A DNA stretch of 44,222 nt. Origin: Actinomycetota bacterium. Lineage in GTDB: Bacteria > Actinomycetota > Thermoleophilia > RBG-16-64-13. The notes beneath the pieces were generated by a model that saw nothing but the letters and a program-made list of their open reading frames with translations, made no database searches and was not told the DNA's origin. Positions 9,004 through 16,123 of this stretch are shown here, piece by piece; within the stretch, counting starts at the first letter, position 1; each line of letters begins with the position of its first letter. The stretch spans positions 1 to 44,222 of the forward strand of contig JAMDEO010000155.1 in assembly GCA_023483915.1 (NCBI GenBank), written 5' to 3'. Position numbers and translations under genes: made by a program.

Positions 9004-10143
9004 TTACCACGAGGGGGCCCAGGTACTCCGAAAATAGGCAAATCTACCCTCGGCGATAGAGGTCCTCGCCGCGGATACCAGTCGTATGAGGAAGCTGAGA
9101 TTATGCTCCGTAAGCAGCATCAGTCCCAGGATCTCCTTCTGCATAACAAAGTGACGAATTGCCCCCCGGGAAAAGCCTCGACACGCCATACAGGGACAAT
9201 CTGCTTCTAGGGGCTCACTGGATAGGGCGTGCTCCGCATTTCGCAGGTTCAGCTTCCCTGCACGCGTGAAGGCCGTCCCCATGCGGGCTGTGCGGGTAGG
9301 AAGAACGCAGTCAAAAATGTCCACTCCTCGCGCGATCACCTCCACGAGGCCCTGTGGGTCGCCAATGCCCATGAAGTAGCGGAGCCTTTCTTGTGGGAGC
9401 ATGCCGGCTGTGAACTCAGTGATATCCAGCATGGCATTGCGGTCCTCCCCCACGGTCAACCCGCCGATGGCGTATGCAGGAAAGCCAATCTCGCACAGCT
9501 GTTCGACACTGACCCGCCGCAGACCGGTGTCAACGCCACCCTGGACGATTCCCATTAACATCTGCGGGCCATCCGTGCCCTCTCCTCCTGCCGCTTTGTG
9601 GGCGCGTTTGCAGCGCGCCGCCCACCGCGTGGTCCGTTCCACTGCCCCTCGTACCTGTTCACTTCCCGCCGTCCCCGGGGGGCATTCGTCGAGACACATT
9701 ATGATGTCCGCGCCCAGGGCCTGCTGTTCTGCCACGGCTCGCTCCGGCGTGAACTGCTGAATCGATCCGTCATAGATCGAGCGGAACGAAACACAGGAAT
9801 CGTCGACGTTCGCCGTGTCGCGCAGGCTGAAGACCTGGTAGCCCCCGCTGTCGGTAAGAAGGGGGCCCGGCCACTGCATGAAGCTGTGAAGCCCACCCAG
9901 CCGAGCCACCACCCCACTCCCCGGGCGCAACGACAGGTGGTAAGTATTGGCCAGGACTATCTGCGCGCCGGTGATGGCAAGCCGGTCGGGCGAGATGGAC
10001 TTCACAGTGCCCTTGGTGCCCACCGGCATGAAGCAAGGCGTCTGCACCGGCCCGCGAGGCGTATGCAAGATCCCCGCCCGGGCTCTGCCGTCGCATGCGA
10101 CTATTTCAAAGGGGAAATCCGGCAAGCCGTCAAGAGTGTTCAT
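9004..10143 (-). CDS. tgt: tRNA-guanine transglycosylase
   Basis: Tgt exchanges guanine-34 of GUN-anticodon tRNAs for preQ1 (or queuine) in the queuosine pathway. The 379 aa show the substrate loop LLTDSGGYQVFSL with the conserved Asp near residue 98, GGLTVGED, the nucleophile region VDIFDCVLPTRTARMGTAF, and the zinc site CPCMAC followed by the distal His in AIRHFV. Length is normal for bacterial Tgt. ATG 10143 overlaps the queA stop by 4 nt (ATGA). Whether it uses preQ1 or salvaged queuine cannot be told from this window; no preQ1 synthesis genes are present here. Confidence 0.97.
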   Translation of the reverse strand: MNTLDGLPDFPFEIVACDGRARAGILHTPRGPVQTPCFMPVGTKGTVKSISPDRLAITGAQIVLANTYHLSLRPGSGVVARLGGLHSFMQWPGPLLTDSGGYQVFSLRDTANVDDSCVSFRSIYDGSIQQFTPERAVAEQQALGADIIMCLDECPPGTAGSEQVRGAVERTTRWAARCKRAHKAAGGEGTDGPQMLMGIVQGGVDTGLRRVSVEQLCEIGFPAYAIGGLTVGEDRNAMLDITEFTAGMLPQERLRYFMGIGDPQGLVEVIARGVDIFDCVLPTRTARMGTAFTRAGKLNLRNAEHALSSEPLEADCPCMACRGFSRGAIRHFVMQKEILGLMLLTEHNLSFLIRLVSAARTSIAEGRFAYFRSTWAPSW

Positions 10144-11204
10144 GACTTCTCCACCAGCATGGCATCGCCAAAACTGAAGAACCTATAGGGAACCGTGAGT
10201 GCTTCTTGGTATGCCGCCCGCAGACGGTTAACGCCGGCAAACGCCATCGTCAGAGCAAGCACCGAGCTTCGCGGCAGATGGAAATTGGTGAGCAGGGCAT
10301 CAACAGCCCGGAAGGTGTAGCCGGGGGTAATAAAGATCTGCGTCTCGCCGCAGACGTCCCCGCGGTTGCTCTCCTCCGGCCCCTCGCTGCAGCCATGGAT
10401 CGAGCCGGCCACTGTCTCCAGTACGCGTGTCGCGGTAGTCCCAACAGCGACGATTCGCCCGCCTTTCGCCCGAGCTTCACGGATCATGCCAAGGCTATCC
10501 CCGCTCACAGAATAGGTTTCACTGTGGATCCGATGCTTCTCCACCACGGCTTCCCGGATCGGCTGGAACGTGTCAAGACCCACGTGTAGCGTGACGTTGA
10601 CCAGATGGACACCGCGGTCCCGAAGAGTCTCGAGCAGGCCGGGGGTGAAGTGCAACCCGGCAGTAGGAGCTGCCGCCGACCCCATCGGCGCGGCGTATAC
10701 GGTTTGATAAGACTCGGGATCTCCCGGGTATCTCTTGATGTATGGCGGGAGAGGCAGTCTCCCGTATCGCTCCATCAGCGATACCAGAGGAATACCTTCG
10801 GGTCCCGCTACCAGCCAGACCCCGTCCCCAAGCAGCGAATGTAGCGTAATTGGCTCGCCGCCAGGCAGGAATAGCACCCGGGCCTCTCTGAGTCTGTGCG
10901 AGGGTCGAGCCAGCGCCTCCCAGAAGCCGTCACGAGGGCGCAGAAACAGGAGTTCCGTCTTCCCTCCGGTAGGTTTGCGGGCTTCAACCCGGGCGGGAAG
11001 TACCCGCGAATCATTGAAGACAAGAGCGTCTCCGGGCTGCAACAGCTCGGGCAGCTCGAAGAACCGGCGATGCTTCAGCGAACCGTTAGCAGCGAGATGC
11101 ATCAGCCGGCAAGAATCACGAGGCTCGACGGGGCTCTGAGCGATCAGTTCTTCGGGAAACGGGAAATCTAGCTCTTCTAAAAGCACTTCACATGCGCTTC
11201 TCAA
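10140..11204 (-). CDS. queA: S-adenosylmethionine:tRNA ribosyltransferase-isomerase QueA
   Basis: QueA moves the ribosyl group of SAM onto preQ1-tRNA, giving epoxyqueuosine-tRNA. Visible family motifs: DFPFPEELIAQSPVEPRD near the N-terminus, FNDSRVLPAR, AAPTAGLHFTPGLLE, HVGLDTFQPI, and near the end ITPGYTFRAVDALLTNFHLP. Length 354 aa is normal. The longest start, TTG 11204, overlaps the queH stop as TTGA; GTG 11186, six codons in, is an alternative that still leaves the core intact. It is flanked by queH and tgt, so three queuosine steps sit together. Confidence 0.96.
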   Translation of the reverse strand: MRSACEVLLEELDFPFPEELIAQSPVEPRDSCRLMHLAANGSLKHRRFFELPELLQPGDALVFNDSRVLPARVEARKPTGGKTELLFLRPRDGFWEALARPSHRLREARVLFLPGGEPITLHSLLGDGVWLVAGPEGIPLVSLMERYGRLPLPPYIKRYPGDPESYQTVYAAPMGSAAAPTAGLHFTPGLLETLRDRGVHLVNVTLHVGLDTFQPIREAVVEKHRIHSETYSVSGDSLGMIREARAKGGRIVAVGTTATRVLETVAGSIHGCSEGPEESNRGDVCGETQIFITPGYTFRAVDALLTNFHLPRSSVLALTMAFAGVNRLRAAYQEALTVPYRFFSFGDAMLVEKS

Positions 11205-11773
11205 GAATCACGATAGCGTTCCCACTCGGAGACCAGGCAGCCGCAGTACTTCTGACGGTAAAGCCCCCACTCCCGGCTCAGCCGCCGCGATTCGGGATAC
11301 AAGGGGCGCAGATCTCGGTAGAGAAACTCAACTCCATGGCGGGCGGAGGCCTCCCGCCCTTGCGCTCTGATCACCTCATGATCCTGCCATGGGCTGATGC
11401 TGAGCGTGGTGGAAAAGGCCTCGCACTGTTGGGCAACGGCCTCCCTTGCAGCCCGTTCCATTCTCATGCCGATGCACCTCGCGCAGCGTGGGCTGGTGCT
11501 GTCCTGAGGTTCCTCCCCTCCGCCCCCGGTGACTCGCATCACCTGGGAGAACCAATGGGCCGGATCATAAGACAAGTCCTCGACCAAAGGCATGCCCAGC
11601 TGCTGGGCCAAGTCGCGCACTCCCTCCACCCGGCGGCGGAATTCCATCAGAGGCTGGATATTAGGGTTGTAGAAGAACCCGACAAGATCTGCCCCTTCTG
11701 CAAACCAGTACCGGTGCGTGCTCGTCCCGCAGGGACCGCAGCAGACATGGAGTAGGAGTCGATGCGACTTCAT
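11201..11773 (-). CDS. queH: Epoxyqueuosine reductase QueH
   Basis: QueH (formerly DUF208) reduces epoxyqueuosine to queuosine in tRNA and is the non-orthologous alternative to cobalamin-dependent QueG. The 190-aa protein has the diagnostic cysteine motifs: HVCCGPCGTST at residues 9-19, RCARCIGMRMERAA near 95, and QKYCGCLVSE near 178, which bind iron-sulfur and iron in studied members. ATG 11773 follows ruvB by 12 bp. Its place between ruvB and queA-tgt makes a compact queuosine end-pathway within the ruv operon. Confidence 0.93.
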   Translation of the reverse strand: MKSHRLLLHVCCGPCGTSTHRYWFAEGADLVGFFYNPNIQPLMEFRRRVEGVRDLAQQLGMPLVEDLSYDPAHWFSQVMRVTGGGGEEPQDSTSPRCARCIGMRMERAAREAVAQQCEAFSTTLSISPWQDHEVIRAQGREASARHGVEFLYRDLRPLYPESRRLSREWGLYRQKYCGCLVSEWERYRDS

Positions 11774-11785
11774 TCCACGCCTGCC

Positions 11786-12826
11786 TTAGCTGAATAGTGT
11801 GTTCGGTTGCGCGGGCTGCGCACCCGCGGGCGGCTTGGCGCCGCAATGCTCGTAACCAAGGCGGGTGAGCACCCGTCCACGCGGGGTGCGCATGAGAAAG
11901 CCCCTCTGCAACAAGAAAGGCTCGTATACATCCTCTATCGTATCGGCTTCCTCCCCGATCGCGACGGCGAGCGTGGACAAGCCCACTGGCCCGCCATCGA
12001 ACTTGTGAAGGATCAAACTGAGAATCTCTCTGTCGACCCGGTCCAGACCCTCGTCGTCCACTTCAAACAGGCGCAGAGCATCCAGCGCGATCGCAGCGGT
12101 CACGTCCCCCTCATGGCGCACCTGTGCGTAATCACGAACCCGGCGAAGCAGCCTGTTGGCTATGCGCGGCGTCCCCCGCGACCGCAGGGCCAACTCGCGC
12201 GCGGCGCCAGGCTCTATCTGGACATCGAGGATGCCTGCCGAGCGGCGGACTATCTGACAGAGGTCCTCGGGCGAGTAGTACTCCAAGCGATGGGAGAAGC
12301 CAAAACGGTCCCTGAGAGGGGTGGTGATCAGGCCTGAGCGAGTGGTTGCGCCGATAAGCGTGAACCGGGGCAGTTCCAGCCGGATGGTGCGCGCACTGGG
12401 GCCTTGGCCGATGACTATATCGATCTCGAAATCCTCCATGGCCGGATAGAGGATCTCTTCAATGGAGCGGTTCAGGCGGTGGATCTCATCGATGAAGAGC
12501 ACATCGCCTTCCTGCAGATGGGTGAGAATAGCGGCCATGTCGGCCTTGCGCTCCAGGGCGGGTCCTGACGTGGTGACGATGTTGACGCCCATCTCGAGGG
12601 CGATGATGTTGGCGAGCGTTGTCTTGCCCAGCCCTGGGGGACCCGCGAGCAGCACGTGGTCGAGTGGCTCACTTCGCGACTTTGCGGCCTCTATGAAGAT
12701 TTGCAGCTGCTCGCGCAGGGCAGGCTGGCCTACAAAGGCACCAAGTGAGCGTGGGCGCAGTGAGCGCTCCAGCTCCAACTCCTGGGGCATTTCTTCTGGG
12801 TCGCCCAGTCGCTCGGTGTCGGTCAC
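11786..12826 (-). CDS. ruvB: Holliday junction branch-migration ATPase RuvB
   Basis: RuvB is the hexameric AAA+ motor that drives branch migration with RuvA. The 346 aa contain Walker [12 protein letters not shown] (about residues 62-72), Walker [11 protein letters not shown], sensor 1 [10 protein letters not shown], the arginine-finger region [14 protein letters not shown], and a C-terminal winged helix with [17 protein letters not shown] 12826 lies 16 bp after ruvA. All catalytic motifs are intact. Confidence 0.98.
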   Translation of the reverse strand: MTDTERLGDPEEMPQELELERSLRPRSLGAFVGQPALREQLQIFIEAAKSRSEPLDHVLLAGPPGLGKTTLANIIALEMGVNIVTTSGPALERKADMAAILTHLQEGDVLFIDEIHRLNRSIEEILYPAMEDFEIDIVIGQGPSARTIRLELPRFTLIGATTRSGLITTPLRDRFGFSHRLEYYSPEDLCQIVRRSAGILDVQIEPGAARELALRSRGTPRIANRLLRRVRDYAQVRHEGDVTAAIALDALRLFEVDDEGLDRVDREILSLILHKFDGGPVGLSTLAVAIGEEADTIEDVYEPFLLQRGFLMRTPRGRVLTRLGYEHCGAKPPAGAQPAQPNTLFS

Positions 12827-12842
12827 CCTTGTGTCCCTTCTC

Positions 12843-13433
12843 TCAACCGCGTCCGCCTAAGGCCTTGCGAACGATTGCCTCGACGGGGGCCTCCGGGTCG
12901 GCATTCGCAAGCAGCCTGTCTGCCTCCTGCGGGGCCATGCCCAGTTCCAAGAGCGCCGCCCGGGCAAGCCCCACCGAGCCGTCGCCGGAAAACGAAGCCC
13001 CGGCTGGAAGAGGTCCTCCCAGGATGGCCTGTTCTCCAACCTTCTCCCGAAGCTCCAGAATGAGCCTTTCGGCAGTTTTCTTACCTATTCCCGGCACCGA
13101 GGAAAAGAGGGCGACGTCCCCTGCAGCGAGGGCCCGTTTGAGATCGGGCGCCCTCCGGCACGAAAGCGCCGCCAGCGCCAGTTTGGGGCCTATCTTGCTC
13201 ACTCCCAAGAACAGGCGGAACAGTTCGCGCTCCTCCTCGGTGGAGAATCCGAAAAGCTGCATGGCTTCTTCTCGAACATGCAGGTGCGTAAGAAGGAGGC
13301 AGGGCTCTCCCACCGACGGAACGTCGCGCATCGTGACAGCAGAAACCTCGGCCAGAAAACCGACCCCGCCCACATCGATGACTACTCCATCGGTGCCTTT
13401 GGCGGCAACTACTCCTGTCAACCGCTCTATCAC
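12843..13433 (-). CDS. ruvA: Holliday junction DNA-binding protein RuvA
   Basis: RuvA forms tetramers on four-way junctions and loads RuvB. The 196-aa sequence shows the N-terminal OB fold ([13 protein letters not shown] to about residue 64), the helix-hairpin-helix region with [17 protein letters not shown] and [16 protein letters not shown], a linker, and the small RuvB-contacting domain III from about residue 145. GTG 13433 overlaps the ruvC stop by 4 nt (GTGA). Confidence 0.97.
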   Translation of the reverse strand: MIERLTGVVAAKGTDGVVIDVGGVGFLAEVSAVTMRDVPSVGEPCLLLTHLHVREEAMQLFGFSTEEERELFRLFLGVSKIGPKLALAALSCRRAPDLKRALAAGDVALFSSVPGIGKKTAERLILELREKVGEQAILGGPLPAGASFSGDGSVGLARAALLELGMAPQEADRLLANADPEAPVEAIVRKALGGRG

Positions 13434-13975
13434 GGCGCGACCGCTCCTCTATTGCCAGGGGACAATAATCTGTCCACCCGTTCCCTGATGCCGCAGGTGT
13501 TTGCATGACAACGGCCCCCACCGAGAGCATCGGCAGCATGATCGGGACGGGGCACCTCAGCAAGGCCCAGCAGTACCCGCACCATCTCCATGACCTGGGA
13601 TTTCTCCGCCCTGCCGTACCCCACGACCGCCTGCTTGATCTGCTGCGGCGTGTATTCGAAAACCGCGCATCCGGCTTGGGAGCATGCCAACAGAGTCACC
13701 CCGCGAGACTGACCGACTGCGAGCGCCGTGCGCACGTTGGCGTTGAAGAACAGCGATTCAATAGCAGTGGCAGATGGGCTATGCCGTCCCAGCAATTCGC
13801 TGACTCCCGCAAAAACGCTCTCCAGCCGCCGTTCCAGCGGGATTCCCGCAGCCGTCTCAATGACGCCGAAGTCAACCGCCCGCATTCTGTTGCCAAGAAC
13901 TGAGATCACCCCGAACCCCGTGGAGGCCGTCCCCGGGTCCAGTCCCAAGATCACCCGGCCTCCTGGCCCACTCAT
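13430..13975 (-). CDS. ruvC: Crossover junction endodeoxyribonuclease RuvC
   Basis: RuvC resolves Holliday junctions. ATG 13975 is chosen, giving 181 aa beginning MSGPGGRVILGLDPGTASTG; a longer frame back to 14086 would overlap yebC and adds sequence unlike RuvC. The acidic metal-binding residues are visible: Asp in GLDPGTA, Glu in AIESLFFNANV, and the pair in DHAADAL. The helix after that pair reads GGGRCHAN, glycine-rich where the family usually has a hydrophobic run. It is 22 bp after yebC and overlaps ruvA by GTGA. Confidence 0.96.
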   Translation of the reverse strand: MSGPGGRVILGLDPGTASTGFGVISVLGNRMRAVDFGVIETAAGIPLERRLESVFAGVSELLGRHSPSATAIESLFFNANVRTALAVGQSRGVTLLACSQAGCAVFEYTPQQIKQAVVGYGRAEKSQVMEMVRVLLGLAEVPRPDHAADALGGGRCHANTCGIRERVDRLLSPGNRGAVAP

Positions 13976-13997
13976 GCCACTAGGAAGCGAAAGTCGG

Positions 13998-14750
13998 TCA
14001 TCCCGCCAGCGCCTCCATGACTCCATCGGGGATGTCGAAGTTGGCATACACTTCTTGGATGTCGTCGTTGTCTTCCAGGGCATCAAGAAGCCTCAGGGTC
14101 TTGCGCGCGTCAGATTCGTCGAGGGCCACTGTGTTCTTGGGAATCATGGTGAGCTCGGCGGAAGAGTACTTGATGCCGGACGCTTCTAGAACGGCACGCA
14201 CCCGCATGAAGTCAGCGGGGTCGCAGCGGATCTCGACCACGTCTCCCTCCGACAGCACGTCCTCTGCCCCGGCTTCTATCGCCACCATCATCAACTCATC
14301 CTCATCGTGGCCGGCCTTGTCCACGAGGATGACCCCCTTTCGTTCGAACATCCAGCTCACGGAGCCATCGGTTCCCAGCTTGCCGCCAACCCGGTCGAAT
14401 ATGTAGCGAACGTCCGCAGCCGTGCGGTTCTTATTGTCTGTAAGAGCCGTCACGTATATGGCTACGCCGTTCGGGCCATATCCCTCATATGTAAGATGAT
14501 GATACGTCTCGGCGTCGGACCCGGCGCCGGTCCCTTTCTTGATGGCGCGATCGATATTGTCATGGGGCATGTTGGCGTCTTTAGCCTTGATGATCGCCTG
14601 CGCCAGAGTGGCATTGTGATCGGGATCGCCGCCGCCCTCTCGCGCAGCTACGGTGATGGCACGAGCCAACTTGCCGAACAGCTGGCCTCTTTTAGCGTCC
14701 ACCGCCGCCTTTTTGTGTTTGATCCCTGCCCATTTTGAGTGCCCCGACAT
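13998..14750 (-). CDS. yebC: YebC/PmpR-family protein
   Basis: A 250-aa YebC-family protein. Family members act as DNA-binding regulators or, as shown for some, as ribosome-associated factors that help translate proline-rich stretches. It begins with the signature MSGHSKWAGIKHKKAA and has NMPHDNIDRAIKKGTG and the central YEGYGPNGVAIYVTALTDN block, with an acidic C-terminus. ATG 14750 has GGAGG 7 nt upstream. It heads the ruvCAB run, an arrangement common across bacteria. Confidence 0.96.
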   Translation of the reverse strand: MSGHSKWAGIKHKKAAVDAKRGQLFGKLARAITVAAREGGGDPDHNATLAQAIIKAKDANMPHDNIDRAIKKGTGAGSDAETYHHLTYEGYGPNGVAIYVTALTDNKNRTAADVRYIFDRVGGKLGTDGSVSWMFERKGVILVDKAGHDEDELMMVAIEAGAEDVLSEGDVVEIRCDPADFMRVRAVLEASGIKYSSAELTMIPKNTVALDESDARKTLRLLDALEDNDDIQEVYANFDIPDGVMEALAG

Positions 14751-14792
14751 GCTGCTACCTCCGCCCCGGGAGTCGGCCCAAAGACGCCGTCA

Positions 14793-14819
14793 GAAAATCA
14801 AGCCGCGGCCCCAGGCCGC
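14793..14819 (-). promoter_or_regulatory. Candidate attenuator hairpin in yebC leader
   Basis: On the minus strand GCGGCC (14819-14814), loop TGG and GGCCGC (14810-14805) form a 6-bp GC stem, followed after 6 nt by ATTTT. This is weaker than a standard intrinsic terminator because the T tract is displaced. It could be an attenuator in the about 190-nt leader or only chance pairing in GC-rich DNA. Confidence 0.3.
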
Positions 14820-14949
14820 ACTGCGCGGCGCCATAGAGCGTCCTCGGTCGCGCCAATAGCGCTGCTATTCGCACTCCCGGGTGCCCTCTGGGCGGGCGGA
14901 GCTTCATGTCCCGACAGCCTGCTAGAATCCCTCTTCTCAATATGCAAAG

Positions 14950-14978
14950 AGTTTAGCCGAGGCTTCGGACGGCTTCAA
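14950..14978 (-). promoter_or_regulatory. Candidate promoter for the yebC-ruv-que-sec run
   Basis: Reading leftward, TTGAAG (14978-14973) and TAAACT (14955-14950) are separated by exactly 17 nt; each matches the sigma-70-type consensus at four of six positions. Transcription would begin near 14943. No other good pair was noticed in the gap, but promoter calls by eye in high-GC DNA are weak. Confidence 0.45.
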
Positions 14979-15042
14979 CGCGGGTTAGAGATACTAGGGC
15001 GGTCGCGACGTGGAACCCTGCTGTGACCTTGTGTCCCCGAAT

Positions 15043-15945
15043 TTAGCGGAGCCAGCCCGACTCTGCGGCTTTATCCCGCACTGCGCGAACACGAGCGTCG
15101 TAGAGGTCTCGGTCCCGTCCGTAGATAGCGGCCGCCAACGCGCTGACGAGGCTGATGGGTCCAACAAGAGAGTGGGCAAAGAACGTGGAGTCGATGTCGG
15201 CGTAGAGCGTGATGGAACCTTTGTCAGCCAACTCGGACAAGGAATTGTCTGTGATGACGATGACCATCGCCCCCTGAGCGGCCGCCTTCTCCGCAAAAGA
15301 GATCGTAACTGAGTGGGCACGCCGGAAGCCAATGGCAAGAAGAACATCTCCCTCCCCTAGCCGGGACATGCGTGCTACATTGGACTCGGTGCTTCCGGTA
15401 GCAGCCAGGCAAGGAATGCCGAGCAATTCCAGGACGTACGACGCGTGCTCCGCTACTACCGCAGCTTCGTGGAGACCGACCGCGAGTACCTGCTGCGCCC
15501 CCTCTAGAGCGACGACGGCCTTGTTGAATCGCTCCAGAGTATTCTTGCTGATGGTCTCTTCCAGGCTGAGGGCGTCCGTCTTCAGGGAACGGGTGAGCAC
15601 GTCCTCTTCGATGCTGAAGCCGAGCTGATCCTCGTGAACCACCGGCCTTGCCGTAGCCCCCAGGCGATACTCGTCACGGGCGGCCTTTTGCAGTTCGGGG
15701 TAGCCGGCGAATCCCAAAGACTGGGCGAAGCGGACAACCGTAGAACTGGAGGTGTTCCCCTTCTGCCCCAGTTCTTCAGCGCTTAAGTACCCGACCTCTT
15801 CGAGATGGTCGATGATGTAACGGGCGATAGCCTTCTGCGACCGCGAGAAGCCGTCGAAACCATCTCGCAGCATATCGCTCACCCGCCGTGGCCTTGAGTC
15901 CTCCAACTCTCCTCCACCCAATGGCATCAGTTGCATCAATCTCAA
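15043..15945 (-). CDS. MurR/RpiR-family transcriptional regulator
   Basis: A regulator with an N-terminal RpiR helix-turn-helix (about residues 24-100, including SRSQKAIARYIIDH and SSSTVVRFAQSLGFAGYPEL) and a C-terminal SIS sugar-phosphate-binding domain (about 130-265, including LGEGDVLLAIGFRRAHSVT). Such proteins usually sense a phosphosugar. Start choice is open: TTG 15945, ATG 15936, ATG 15927 or TTG 15906; the last has the best ribosome-binding site, GGTGGAGGAG just upstream. No sugar-metabolism gene lies beside it, so the target is unknown. It stands alone between a terminator and the yebC leader. Confidence 0.88.
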   Translation of the reverse strand: MRLMQLMPLGGGELEDSRPRRVSDMLRDGFDGFSRSQKAIARYIIDHLEEVGYLSAEELGQKGNTSSSTVVRFAQSLGFAGYPELQKAARDEYRLGATARPVVHEDQLGFSIEEDVLTRSLKTDALSLEETISKNTLERFNKAVVALEGAQQVLAVGLHEAAVVAEHASYVLELLGIPCLAATGSTESNVARMSRLGEGDVLLAIGFRRAHSVTISFAEKAAAQGAMVIVITDNSLSELADKGSITLYADIDSTFFAHSLVGPISLVSALAAAIYGRDRDLYDARVRAVRDKAAESGWLR

Positions 15946-15964
15946 TATACAACAATTCTTGCAA
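15931..15964. promoter_or_regulatory. Possible operator/promoter at the rpiR-type gene
   Basis: TTGCA at 15931-15935 and its inverse TGCAA at 15960-15964 flank an AT-rich stretch that holds a minus-strand TATATT (15949-15944). An AT-rich island with inverted ends at the start of a regulator gene could be an autoregulatory operator with a -10 element. I found no good -35 at the proper distance. Confidence 0.25.
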
Positions 15965-16033
15965 CCATCCTGCCCTTAGGTTAATCGGAGGGTCAGGCCC
16001 GTCCCTTTAGCGCGGATTTGAGGTTGACGCCGG

Positions 16034-16067
16034 AAAAAGGGGCCGGCGGCCCCGAAAGGCCGCCGGC
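16034..16067 (-). terminator. Intrinsic terminator after the EF-G-like gene
   Basis: On the minus strand a perfect 10-bp GC stem (16067-16058 pairing with 16051-16042, loop TTTCGG) is followed by CCCC-like bases and TTTTT (16038-16034). It lies 57 nt after the EF-G-like stop and closes the asp23-to-EF-G run, isolating the rpiR-type gene. Confidence 0.85.
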
Positions 16068-16123
16068 AGACAGCGATCTTGTCAAGTCTGTGGAGACCCA
16101 ATTACCTCCCCTATGGCTGAAGA

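Larger units (their letters stand above)
14751..15042. other. Intergenic leader with no gene seen
   Basis: A 292-bp gap between yebC and the rpiR-type gene, with no convincing reading frame, tRNA or small RNA on either strand. It contains a candidate minus-strand promoter (14950-14978) and a GC-rich hairpin with a downstream T-rich tract (14793-14819), so about 190 nt of it would be the 5' leader of yebC. Confidence 0.6.

Noticed and set aside
13976-14086. Upstream in-frame extension of ruvC (37 residues)
   Set aside because: It lies within yebC and its residues do not resemble RuvC; MSGPGGRVILGLDPGT at 13975 fits the family start.
14751-15042. tRNA or small RNA gene in the largest gap
   Set aside because: No T-loop-like GGTTCRAATCC block, acceptor pairing or conserved RNA core was found on either strand.
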